DNA of 64,000 nt, taken from positions 1-64,000 of the forward strand of contig JAUCBJ010007727.1 of assembly GCA_032718475.1 (NCBI GenBank), given 5' to 3'. Below the pieces are notes generated by a model. That model did not search any database and was not told the DNA's origin. It saw only the letters and a program-made list of their open reading frames with translations. Origin of the DNA: Nemertoderma westbladi (Eukaryota > Xenacoelomorpha > Nemertodermatida > Nemertodermatidae). Made by a program: the position numbers and the translations under genes. Shown here piece by piece: positions 1 through 10,000 of the stretch; position 1 is the stretch's first letter, and the number at the start of each line of letters is the position of its first letter.

Positions 1-284
1 AGATAAAGCGCCACGTCCTAAAGGAACTGTTAATATTCCCGAAGGTGAATAATATTGTCAGAGATTAGATAATACTGTCAGTCGAATAATACATTAGGCT
101 TACATAGCAATAAAATTAAACCGTCGAACCCAATCTCCCGGGAATATCCAGCGGGTGAATGATCGCGCACAGATTGGTTTCGACTAGTGTAGTGAATCAA
201 ATACTTGTCATAGGCTAAAAAGTGATTTAATATCTAGAAGACATCTTAAGTTTGGCGGGTTAAACTGCCAAAGGTCTGAAAGCG

Positions 285-360
285 CGAACATGTTGTTTGG
301 CAAAAGTTTGAAAATTTTCCAAGTAGAATTTGCGTGGGGCCTTCGTGCAGCATCAGTGTA
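285..360 (+). repeat. R1 fragment
   Basis: ATGTTGTTTGGCAAAAGTTT, then CCAAGTAGAATTTGCGTG and GGCCTTCGTG match the middle of R1. The rest of 1-948 is AT-rich with CAGT/GTAC-rich simple stretches and no gene. Confidence 0.65.
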
Positions 361-948
361 ACTGTTATTGTAGTTATAATATATTTATTTATCCAAAATT
401 AACATGCGTTAAATTATTATTACTGTAGGATAAATCAGCTGGTTTTCTGACAAATTTTGCAAAACATAGGGGCTGTCTGCCAATCTGCATGTACCATTTG
501 TACCGGTACTGTCAGGCTGTACTCAATTCCTGAATGGAGAATTCTGCAATCAGTCAATACTGCAATACAGGTCAGCCGGTACCATACACTGCAGACATTG
601 CCATATCATGTAATCTAAACATGGCCCCGGAAACCCCTTGCGGTGATTATAGTTTAGGCCTAATTAGCCTAGTACCGGTAATAATAATATAATAGTTTAG
701 ATAGTTCAGTAGTTACCGCTAATCATTCAGTCATTGGCACGGTACACCGTATTGCTGTACTGCCATTGTAGTGCGCACCGTAGGTACCACCCATGCGTAG
801 GCTGACTGTGCTGATTATCAGAGTACTGGTCAGACTGTGGTACCTAAGCTATATACTGTTCGGTATACTGCTGTATTGGGGTGGGGTTAGGAATAATCCA
901 TTTGTTTTAGCATTGAACTGTTGAATCCCCTTATTTATTATAAAACCA

Positions 949-1480
949 TTGGAAATATTCGCAAATGCCGCTCCATTACTGTCTGAAATGCTCCCGACAG
1001 TCCGATGTATCTGGACCCGAGCAGCCGAGTTGCTTCAAGAGGTGATTAACGGGGGAATACTACGGAATTGCTTGTTTGTCAGTACGATTCTATTTGGGTA
1101 TTTACTACACACACTCAGACACTGGGAATACGGCGGTCGGTCAGATCGTAATGCGGGCCACTGCCAAGTTCCTCATGCCTCACTCCGGTCACCCACCTTG
1201 GAGTGCGGTGGGAAGAGTCCCACTTACTGACTTACGTCGACGACTGGACGAATCGACGAGGATTGCGATCTGGGTTTAGCGGCGGCCCGGATCCTGGTAT
1301 CGCCTGGGGGAAATGGTTGAACGTCGGGCATACTTGTATCGCACTGGATTACGTTCTCTGCGACGTGAAAGTGTGAAGCGAATTCGTTGTCGAATTGGGT
1401 CGAAAGCTGCGGGAATTCTACTGTTCTACGGGAGTAAACCGCAGCGGTCCGGTGACTACGGACGGATACTACTGGGATAA
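949..1480 (+). other. GC-elevated region with unexplained open frames
   Basis: This stretch is clearly GC-richer than its flanks. It has open frames on the plus strand, including about 65 codons from 1281 to 1480 rich in Arg and Leu. No domain is recognised and no convincing splice structure was seen. It could be a transposon UTR or part of an unrecognised coding exon. Confidence 0.3.
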
Positions 1481-1708
1481 GCAGGTATTTCGATCGAGTT
1501 TCTCGTATTCTCGATGCTCGACAGCTCGAGGCGGATAGAGAGTTGGTTGTGTTGGGCGGTGTTGTTCAATTCTATCAAACGTATTAAATAATTGGTAAAA
1601 TAATAAAAACACACCAGATAAAGATACTGAGCTTATGGTAAAGAGATAGGCCGAACTTACAATTTCCAAATAGATTGTTCATATAATAAATATATTTTTG
1701 GTATTTGA

Positions 1709-1977
1709 TTTCAAGATAGGGGGGGGGGGGGGGGGGACTGGACGCAATAAAAATTCATCCCTCTCCAGGGGAAATTGGACGCAAATAACAACAGCTGATT
1801 ACTCTCAAAAATAAAACTGTAACCTGTTCTATTGTGTTTACTTTATTGTTTTGGTTAAAATAACGTGCCACTGTAACCTGCTCCTTTCCCAAAATTGAGA
1901 AATTAATATTGAGGCGGGATATTAATTCGCCAAGATGGGATTTGCGTCCAGTCCCACCCCCCTCCTGTCTCTTGATT
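1709..1977. mobile_element. MITE-1 copy with G-tract ends
   Basis: Inverted termini share G-rich sequence followed by GGGACTGGACGCAA (left, after an 18-G run) and TTTGCGTCCAGTCCC plus a C-rich run (right). The inner part contains CTGTAACCTG and TTTATTGTTTTGGTT. Relatives lie at 4905-5100, 13300-13410, 17470-17570 and 44970-45060. Confidence 0.7.
1719..1736. repeat. Poly-G run, representative of 15 long G/C runs
   Basis: 18 G. Others: 3402-3415, 3785-3819 (C, interrupted), 7116-7131, 10180-10195, 13922-13932, 14337-14350, 14661-14686, 38532-38552, 39410-39431, 39800-39816, 49279-49308 (C, interrupted), 50517-50534, 51191-51202 and 57021-57041 (C). Several sit at fixed positions inside repeat families. 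Confidence 0.95.
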
Positions 1978-2074
1978 TTACTAAAAAATAGAATACATTG
2001 CATTTTACTGTTATAATTACTGTATTGAATAAAATAATTAATTTATTGTTTATTAAACCGTGCTAAGCACGTTG

Positions 2075-2345
2075 AACTGGAGCTCTAACAATTCCCCACT
2101 AGCGGCAGACAGGAACTGTAAAAGTCTCTGTAGAATTTCTAATTAAGCAATGCTCTTAGGTAACTACTACTAAATTTCAGATGAATCTGATCGTTGGTTC
2201 TATAATTACAGCTATTTTTACGTTTCTGTTAATTCGCCCCCTAGCGGCAGACAGGGGAACTGTAGAAGTCTGTCTGTGTGTAGAATTTCAAAATTTTTTA
2301 TAGACTACATGTGTACCAAGTTTGGTTCCATTTCATCCTTGATTG
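2075..2345 (-). repeat. R3 repeat, two units
   Basis: Two units about 145 bp apart, each with CTAGCGGCAGACAGG and CTGTA(A/G)AAGTCT...GTAGAATTTC. Reverse-complement relatives (CAGTCTGCCGCTAGAGGGCG) occur near 47510, 48490, 52270 and 54400-54920. Confidence 0.6.
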
Positions 2346-2842
2346 ACTGACTTATAAGCGTTCAAACATTCCTGCCACAAACATAGCCAGAGGCAGCCAC
2401 AAACAAATAAAAGCTGCAGGAACTCTAGCGATAATTAATTAATTAATTATTAAATACTGTTTCAATTAAATTACTTACGAAAATCTAGTCATCTTCTTTT
2501 AAATATGGACCCTGCATTCGTGGAAAATATAATATTTGATAATTCAGCAGTCAGCCTACGCTAATTTCACAGCAAAGTCCTTGTCATGGCCTGTGTGTAG
2601 TAGGCCATGGTACCACCCTACTACCGGTACCGGCTGACCGGTGGCAACTAGCACTTCAGCACTTGCACAGCAACAGCACTACCGGCGATACACAGGTTGG
2701 AATTTATGTAGAGTTTGCTCAACAGTACAGATATAAAATAGTTATCTAAATTATATATATTACTATTGACAAGTATTGAAATATATACCGTTATTCGTGT
2801 TATCAGTATTTGCAACATCTGACATTGAAGAGGTGAGAGAAG

Positions 2843-3183
2843 ATGAATACCGGCACTCAACAAAACCAACGCTTATCACAGGTCGGTATGGTTACCTCGA
2901 AACCGGCGCGACTGTCCACTCGAATACAACTTCAAAACACAAACGCCAACAATAAACTGAAAGCGAATCGAACGTCTTCAGAAGAATCTGTCATTGGGAC
3001 GAAGAAAAGGAAGCCGAAACCACGGGAATGGACCACAGCTAAGATTGAATGCTCCCATTGTCAGAGTTCCTGGACCGAAATTGAAACACCAATTGCCGAT
3101 GGGCTTGATCTCTCAAACCAAAACTTCCTCTGCGGGGTTTGCGCGGCAGTAAAGATTGAAAGTCTGGAAGCTGGCATCCCTAG
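2843..3183 (+). CDS. Unrecognised small ORF or first exon with a two-CxxC zinc motif
   Basis: Seen: an ATG-initiated frame encodes a Gln/Asn/Thr-rich basic N-terminus with KKRKPKPREW, then IECSHCQSSW and, about 30 residues on, FLCGVCAAV. The two CxxC pairs could bind zinc. The frame meets a plausible donor (AG/GTATTA) at 3183/3184, right where a dispersed repeat begins, so the natural exon probably ends there rather than at the stop at 3301. AT-rich, TATA-like sequence lies upstream. It could be a gene's first exon or the ORF1 start of a retroelement. Function unknown. Confidence 0.35.
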
Positions 3184-3194
3184 GTATTATTATT

Positions 3195-3580
3195 ATAAAG
3201 AGCGTCAGCCTGCGTTTAATAAATATATTTTAATACAAAACAGGTCGAACGCAAAGAGGCTTATAATGAAGACGAGTACTGCATTGATTATATTCCTATA
3301 AACCACCTGGCTTTGCATATTGAACGTGCGTTTGGAAATAAGTTCGTGCTACCCTTCCGTGGGTGGTAGATGTCGCGGTTATGTATTGGTGGGTGGGGGG
3401 AGGGGGGGGGGGGGGTGCAGATTAAAAGGGGTGAACACGTACTGTCCCCCTTTCTTTGATTAATTGGTGGTGTGGGTTAATCTCTCATAACCTGATTTTG
3501 TGATACAGTCGCACAATTTTAATTTGTATCTCATAACTGGGCCTCGTGCTGCGCGAAGGCCCCACGAACGTGTTCGTAGG
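3195..3580 (+). repeat. Dispersed repeat R2, copy a, with G-tract
   Basis: Matches 50294-50695: CTGCGTTTA, ATTGATTATATTCCTATA, CCGTGGGTGGTAGATGTCG, a poly-G run, GTGAACACGTACTGTCC, and the end GTGCTGCGCGAAGGCCCCACG. The G run is at the same position in both copies. Confidence 0.85.
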
Positions 3581-3589
3581 ACCTCGTTT

Positions 3590-4400
3590 AGTTACGGGTT
3601 GTTTGTCTGTTTTGTTAAACTTGTTCTTATTATTAGGTCAATAAACACATACATACATAATAAATAATTATTTTTAAACCACCTTATGTTATCGATCGAC
3701 CCATATACCAAATATTATTTAATTCGGACATAGCCTTCCCTCCTGTTACCTTTGATTTTCATTGAATGTGTTGAAGTAGCGCTACCCCCCCCCCACCCCC
3801 CCACCCCCCCCCCCCCCCCTTAAAATTGAAAAATAAATTTACTTTTGTCTAATTTTAAAGATTTAATTTCGAACTCCAATGATATTAATACAACTGTCGT
3901 TTAATTCATAATTAAAGCACCATATTTATACAGTACGTACTAATTGAACAATATATGCGTATAGTACATTATGTATCTTGCAACTAAATTAATTTGTTTC
4001 ATGTTATAACCATTTCTGCACAGGATAACGGTGGTACTAATATTATGGTAACACTAAAGAGATTTATATTAAATAAAAATAGGTAATAATTATATTAGAT
4101 AAAATATATTATTATTTTTAAGAAATTATTGATTTAATCAATTGATATATTGATTTAAATTATTGATTAAATAAAACCATTGCGCTCAAATTCGACTGTT
4201 CCTATGCGCTGAAATTAATCTCTCACTAGTTCAACTTGTGCACACAGTAGAAATGTTCCCACAAGATATGTGATTCCACGACCTATTAATACATTAAGGT
4301 AGTATAGTAGGAGCATATAAATTGCTAATAAGAAAGTAGACAGGGATTTGCTGCACGTACTTTACCTAAGAAACCTAAGTCTAAATTAGTGTAAACAATA
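3590..4400. other. AT-rich DNA with an interrupted poly-C run
   Basis: Holds the C run at 3785-3819 and TTAATT-rich sequence. No gene, RNA or transposon end was recognised. Confidence 0.6.
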
Positions 4401-4407
4401 ATTATAT

Positions 4408-4571
4408 TGTAAAATAATGTGCATACAGTTAACAGTATGCATGTTAACCAAAGTTATCAACTATAAAATAATGTGCATACAGTTAACAGTATGCATGTTA
4501 ACCAAAGTTATCAACTATAAAATAATGTGCATACAGTTAACAGTATGCATGTTAACCAAAGTTATCAACTA
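4408..4571. repeat. 54-bp tandem repeat, three copies
   Basis: Three near-identical 54-bp units, each containing the palindrome-like GCATACAGTTAACAGTATGC. Confidence 0.95.
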
Positions 4572-4904
4572 AATAAATAACTATTTACGTCATTATGTGA
4601 AATATAGCATGGAGCGTCACGATCTGAGTGTATTTATGTACCGAGCGAGCAAAGCGAGTCGAAGGTTTACATAAATTAACAAGTGAACGCAACGCCTTTT
4701 ATATACTAACACTCGTCATTGTTCATAAAATAGCACTTTATAGCGTTACGGCACGAGTGATAACAAAAAATGACGAATCTAATTTTATTTATTTGAGGGG
4801 AATTATTTGTAACTATGCACTTAAACTTTCTAGAACAACCTTGTAACAGGAAAGCATTACATGTTAATTATACACACTTTCAACTAGTACCAAATATCCT
4901 TAAA

Positions 4905-5101
4905 TAAAGACAAGGAGGGATCAAATCAAAATTCATCCTTATCAGGGGCAAATCGACGCAAATAACCGATGATTACTCTCCTATATTGGACTGTAACCTG
5001 TGTTATTAACATTAGTGTATTATTTTGGTTATATTAACGTGCCACTGTAACTTGCTACTTTCCCTTAAATTGATATCTAACATTGAGATCAGATATTGGT
5101 G
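4905..5101 (+). repeat. MITE-1 fragment abutting a LINE
   Basis: Shares AAAATTCATCC, GACGCAAATAAC, ACTGTAACCTG and AACGTGCCACTGTAAC with the copy at 1709-1977. The right end is replaced by the LINE at about 5102. Confidence 0.7.
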
Positions 5102-6018
5102 AAACTGAGACCTGGTCTCAATCCTAGCTGAGTGCTGCAAGGTGACACATTGGCGCCATTACTATTTGTATTTGTACTGGATTATGCCTGAGGACGGCTA
5201 CAAAGCATCTGGGATTCACACTACAACAACGCAGAAGTAGTAGATATCCGGCAACTACAGTCACAGACACCGACTTTGCGGATGACATCGCCCTGCTCTC
5301 TAATACGCTAGCAGATGCACAGCTTCTACTAAATAAAGTGGAGAGGGCTGCTAAGGAGGTTGGATTGCATATAAATGCTACCGAGACCGAATTCATGACC
5401 TTTAATGTTGATGGGAACTTGACAACCATTGATAATAATCAACTAAGGAAGGTCGTCGACTTCCAGTACCTTGGATCATGGATAGAGAGTAGCAAAAAGG
5501 ACATAGAAGTTAGGAAAGCAAAGGCTTGGGTAGCTTTATCAAAAATGGATACCATCTGGAAATCAGATCTCTCCAGGCACCTGAAGATTAAGTTCTTTCG
5601 AGCCACAATGGAAAGTGTATTTTTATATGGGGGTGAGACCTGGACACTGACGAAATCACTTGAACAACGAATTGATGGTTGCTACACAAGACTACTAAGG
5701 GCAGTCCTAAACATCAGCTGGAGACAACACATGACAAACGCCGAGCTTTATGGTACAATACCACCTGTATCAACCACCCTCCGTGAACGCAGATTAAGAT
5801 TCAGTGGGCACTGCTGGCGAAGTAAAGACGAGGTCATACCAGATCTACTTTTCTGGCAACCAACTCATGGAAAGCGTAGTCGTGGACGACCGGCCATAAC
5901 ATATATAGATCAACTTGAAAGGGATACTGAACTTGGGAGAAACGAAATTGCGACAACTATGGAGAATCGGGAAGCCTGGAAGGATCTCATTTCCACTGCC
6001 CGAGTTCGCTCGACCTAG
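5102..6018 (+). pseudogene. Non-LTR retrotransposon (LINE), 5'-truncated RT 3' half
   Basis: Seen: the region opens with a damaged RT segment (the match to GDTLAPLLF is followed by a frameshift and stops), then a long frame from about 5338. It encodes VGLHINATETEF, then FQYLGSWIESSKKD, GGETWTLTKSLEQRIDGCYT, RRLRFSGHCWRS and GKRSRGRP. The TAG stop (6016-6018) is the first unit of a (TAG)n tail. It is the same family as the copies at 15357-17417 and 41228-42378. The catalytic FADD segment is out of frame here. LINE clade not assigned. Confidence 0.9.
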
Positions 6019-6420
6019 TAGTAGTAGAAGTAGTTCGTCCCGGATAGGCAATTTTTTTCAGAAGAATCACTTAGACTTGTCCATGACTAAGTTATAAACG
6101 TTACAACTATTAACTAAACATTTTTAGTGCGTATAGCGCTGGTTCAACCCCCGGTGACGCGCTCCCATTTTTTCCACTTCTGAACAAACCCACAATATTA
6201 CACCTTTAATTACAGTTGCAACAGCTCATCTCCAATTTATTTAATTAATATCACCTGGCAGCAATACCGAGCTGAATATTTATTTATTTGTACTTCCCTC
6301 CTGTTTCACTCTAGCATACTTGAGGCCGTTAGGTCCGCTGTTAGAGATAGAATATTTGCAACTTAAGACTGCCCGTTCAATAGAAGTGGATTAGGTGGGA
6401 CTGCGAGTGTCAGGGGCTAG

Positions 6421-6491
6421 TGGCTGAGCTGGTTAGCGCTACTGATGAGGCCTGTTAGGCCGAAACGTGCGTATAGCGCTGGTTCAACCCC
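6421..6491 (+). promoter_or_regulatory. Internal Pol III A box and B box flanking the hammerhead
   Basis: TGGCTGAGCTGG (6421-6432) fits the A-box consensus TRGYNNARNNGG, and GGTTCAACCCC (6481-6491) fits the B-box consensus GGTTCRANNCC. The gap of about 48 nt is tRNA-like, with the ribozyme occupying the place of the anticodon region. Confidence 0.75.
6434..6481 (+). ncRNA. Type I hammerhead ribozyme
   Basis: All core nucleotides are present. CTGATGA at 6442-6448. Stem II is GGCCT/AGGCC (6449-6453/6457-6461) with a GTT loop. GAAA at 6462-6465. A minimal stem III is ACG/CGT (6465-6467/6470-6472) with a 2-nt loop. The cleavage triplet GTA is at 6471-6473. Stem I pairs AGCGCTA (6435-6441) with TAGCGCT (6474-6480), extended by G-U pairs. 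The very short stem III is typical of hammerheads in animal retroelements. Cleavage is predicted after A6473. Confidence 0.88.
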
Positions 6492-6749
6492 CGGTGACGC
6501 GCTCCCATTTTTTCCACTTCTGAACAAACCCACAATATTACACCTAAACATATTTAGACCGTCACCCTACAACAATTAATTAGTAGTCTGACAGTACCTA
6601 CACTTAGTAATTAATCCACTCTTAGTTGCTATCTGGCTAATTACTTAATTATTAAATAATAATTAATAATCAGTCTCTAATTAACAGCCTGAACCGTATT
6701 ACGATTGCACCAAAAAGTGTTTCTTATTGACATTTAAAACTAACTAACT

Positions 6750-7014
6750 TCAGAAATGGTCAACTAATATAGGATTATCTTTCAAAGTTTCATCGATATT
6801 CGATAAGTTAGTAAACGTGTCTGTTATGCGTCCAATATCGGACACATTCGATTTGGACTTGGTAGTTACTGCCTTTGATAGTTTACGCTTCCCATTGTTT
6901 AATGACCAATCATATTCGTTATAAATTATAGTTACTCCGCCCTCGTCTTCCCATTGGTCCAATAAAAATTTCAATCCGTAAAGTTTATCTTCGCAAACGT
7001 AAGGTAAAACCCAC
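6750..7014 (-). CDS. DUF547 gene exon 6 (stop codon)
   Basis: A terminal exon of 265 bp after a TATTTATTTTAG acceptor. It encodes WVLPYVCEDKLYGLKFLL, then TIIYNEYDWSLN, a C-terminal motif of the family, then a Lys/Ser-rich tail and TGA at 6750-6752. The retrozyme-like element at 6128-6545 lies about 200 bp downstream and could fall within the 3' UTR. Confidence 0.88.
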
Positions 7015-10000
7015 CTAAAATAAATACAAGAAGAATTTAAATATAAACCTCTAAATTCGTCTTTACATCACATACGCACCAAGTCAAAAGGAAATGTATT
7101 CAGTTCAGATAGTGTGGGGGGGGGGGGGGGGATTTTCTGGCACGAAGGAAGCACAACACAGCTAGAATTATCATTACGGGTTTTTAGGGGTCGTTGATAT
7201 AATTACCGACGTCGATAACTCGAGAACTTAAAGAGATCTCGCCAAGTCGTTTTAGATTTGAAATCCTCCATAATTTATGCTCAAGGTGAAATCAAAAAAA
7301 TAAAGTACGTAATTTAGAAAAAGTGTCATTTAAAAGTAGTAAAAAGTATTTCAATATTGGACATAAATAAACAGGCCCACCAATTTGCAATTTGGCAGAA
7401 AATGGACCATTACAAATAAATATGCTATTATTGAAACTAAAACTCTATTACCAACATACTACTACTACTACTAGGTCGAGCGAACTCGGACAGTGGAACT
7501 GAGATCCTTCCAGGCTTCCCGATTCTCCAACTACTACTAGGTCGAGCGAACTCGGACAGTGGAAATGAGATCCTTCCAGGCTTCCCGATTCTCCATAGTT
7601 GTCGCAATTTCGTTTCTCCCAAGTTCAGTATCCCTTTCAAGTTACCAACATTACCAACATATGGTGTATAAATGGAACAGGAACATGAAATCAAGTTAAT
7701 GTAGGTATATGGTAGGAATCACACATATAAAATATTGTAAATATAATGTTATGTAATTGTAAATATACGTGTAAAGTGCTATTAGTTGAGTTAAATTAAA
7801 TTATCGTTGTAAAATTTAAAAAAAAAGTTTTAAAAGGGTGGTGCAATGTAATGAAATAAAAGAGAAAATATGTATATTTTTTTTTTTATTAAAATAGATA
7901 TCGATTCAGTTAAAAGTCGTTTAGGGCGTAAAGGAACAGGGAACGTTTAAATGTTGTTGAGAGAGTTGGGATGCCAGTACAACTGAGGCCGTGGTCCTTG
8001 TCTGTCGCCGGACCGTCGCAGAGACGGCAGATACATGTGGGCGTCGGTCTCCAGCACCCTTTGTTGCGGCATAGCTTGTGGTGCGAGCCGTTAGAAATGA
8101 ATTGGGCTTCCGCACGGCGTCTGTAGCCGGTGAGTTCGAGGAGGGAGAGCTCGCCGTTCTCTGAAGGGTGATCGACCGCGTTTAGTATTGCCGTGGTGGA
8201 GGCGTATTTACTTACCCCACACCACAGTTTCCAATAGAATGCTCGAACCGCTACGACGTGGTTCAGTGAGTCAGCATTCGATGGAACTACGCCGAAGACC
8301 GCGCAGCCGTAGGTCGCCGCTGGTAGAATAACGAGCTTCCATAGACGCTGGGCTGTTGTCATGGAGATCAACTTGAAATTGACCTTAGTTGCCAATCGCA
8401 TACAGGCTGATATCCCACGCTTGTGTAGGTGTTTGTAGTGACCTGTGGCGCAGTTCTTTGTCGTGAGGACAACCCCGAGGTACTCGAAGGAGTTGACGAA
8501 CTCCAGGGGGGATCCATCGTATACTTGGACGTCGGTTCTGCAGAGGCGGCCACCACGGCGGAATTTCATCGCCTTCGTTATTATCCATATTATCGTTATA
8601 TATGTTATTATCCAATTTACATCAATAATAATAAATTACATTTGAAAAATAATTAAATATTATCCATTGTTATTTTATGTACCGGTACTAAAATTATCCT
8701 AACATATCTTTTTTTTACAATTAACTTACGTGCCCAGTATAATTAATAGTTGAGACCTGTTTTTATTAATTAACCGGAAACCTACCCAGATAATTATTAT
8801 GAAAAATACCGGAGACCAGAGCCGGAGATCAGAGACTTTGCTTATTTTTTAACTTACAATAATTTATTATAGCACAAACGTCGAACAGGTACGTATGAAC
8901 TGAGAACGGAAAAACTGAGCGCAAATACAGTTTGGATTATTGTTGAAGTTACATTAAATTTGTTTTTGACTACATCTAGAAAATTTTTTAATTAAAAAAG
9001 GCGTACTTATTTTACAATTGTTCAAATAAATTACATTTCAATGTACTATTTAAATCTTTATCACTTATGAATAGTTGGTGCATAGGTGTTAGTAGTACTC
9101 TACTCGACTCCTTCACAAGCCTCGTTACCCTCGTTCTCATCATTTGTTCGACGTAATATATAGTAATTTTCAATACCCCGGAACCGGAGACCTATCCAGA
9201 GACCAACAAATTTCCCGATGAACCCAGAGATCACAGATCAGTAACAAGTCTCTGTTTCAAGCTTTCAACTCTAGTGTCCTCTTTACATACAGATACAGGT
9301 TGTACAATGCAAAAACACCCGGAAGTCAAAATATTAATGGAAAGATAAAAATAATCACGTAGAAACATTTCCCACCCCCAATTGCGTTGGTTATAAACAA
9401 ATTTTAAACCAACAATCTGAAGGCAAACACTAATTTGCGTTTTACTCAAATGACTTTTTGTGACTTGCGGTCTTTTTACATTGCACGGCAGAGTTCCGGT
9501 AACAGAACTATCACACTTCCACTGTTTCTCAGAGATTTCAACGGTTCCGTAGCTTTTTAGATCCTATTGCTGCTGTAGGAGATATAATAATAGATGATTG
9601 GTGGTAATTTTTCGCCAACACGGAAATTATTTATTAATTTGGCTAGAAACACTATCAATTTTGACAAGCTTTTCCCTTTTCTAATGTACTAAAATTATGT
9701 GTCATATTTTAGGGGGTTCTTTCCATTTCCCTTTCCGAGAAGCATACAACCCTTACCTGGGTTCGAACCCGCGGACTACCCGGACTTACCTAACGACATC
9801 AAGCGGATTATTTCCGAAATCCAAACGGTACCAGTTGAATATTTTACTCAACCAAATCTTCCTGGTTGTCATATTAACGGCGACCCCATCCAAACAGAAG
9901 CTTTTAGTTGCGCCATCTAGTGCCGCGTTAAGGTTACTAGCTCGGTACACACGTATAGCCGGACACGACTGCAAAATATGAAAGTAGATAACATATAGTC

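Larger units (their letters stand above)
6128..6545 (+). mobile_element. Retrozyme-like element with a type I hammerhead ribozyme and tRNA-like promoter
   Basis: Seen: a 79-bp sequence at 6127-6205 recurs exactly at 6467-6545, so the element is about 1.2 tandem copies of a 340-nt monomer (6134-6473 between equivalent ribozyme cleavage positions). It is flanked by a 12-bp target duplication differing at one base (AAACATTTTTAG 6116-6127, AAACATATTTAG 6546-6557). The complete hammerhead lies at the monomer junction. An A-box-like TGGCTGAGCTGG (6421) and a B-box GGTTCAACCCC (6481, also 6141) provide a Pol III-type promoter. Known: animal retrozymes are small non-autonomous elements present as short tandem copies with type I hammerheads that yield circular RNAs. 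No protein is encoded. Confidence 0.85.
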
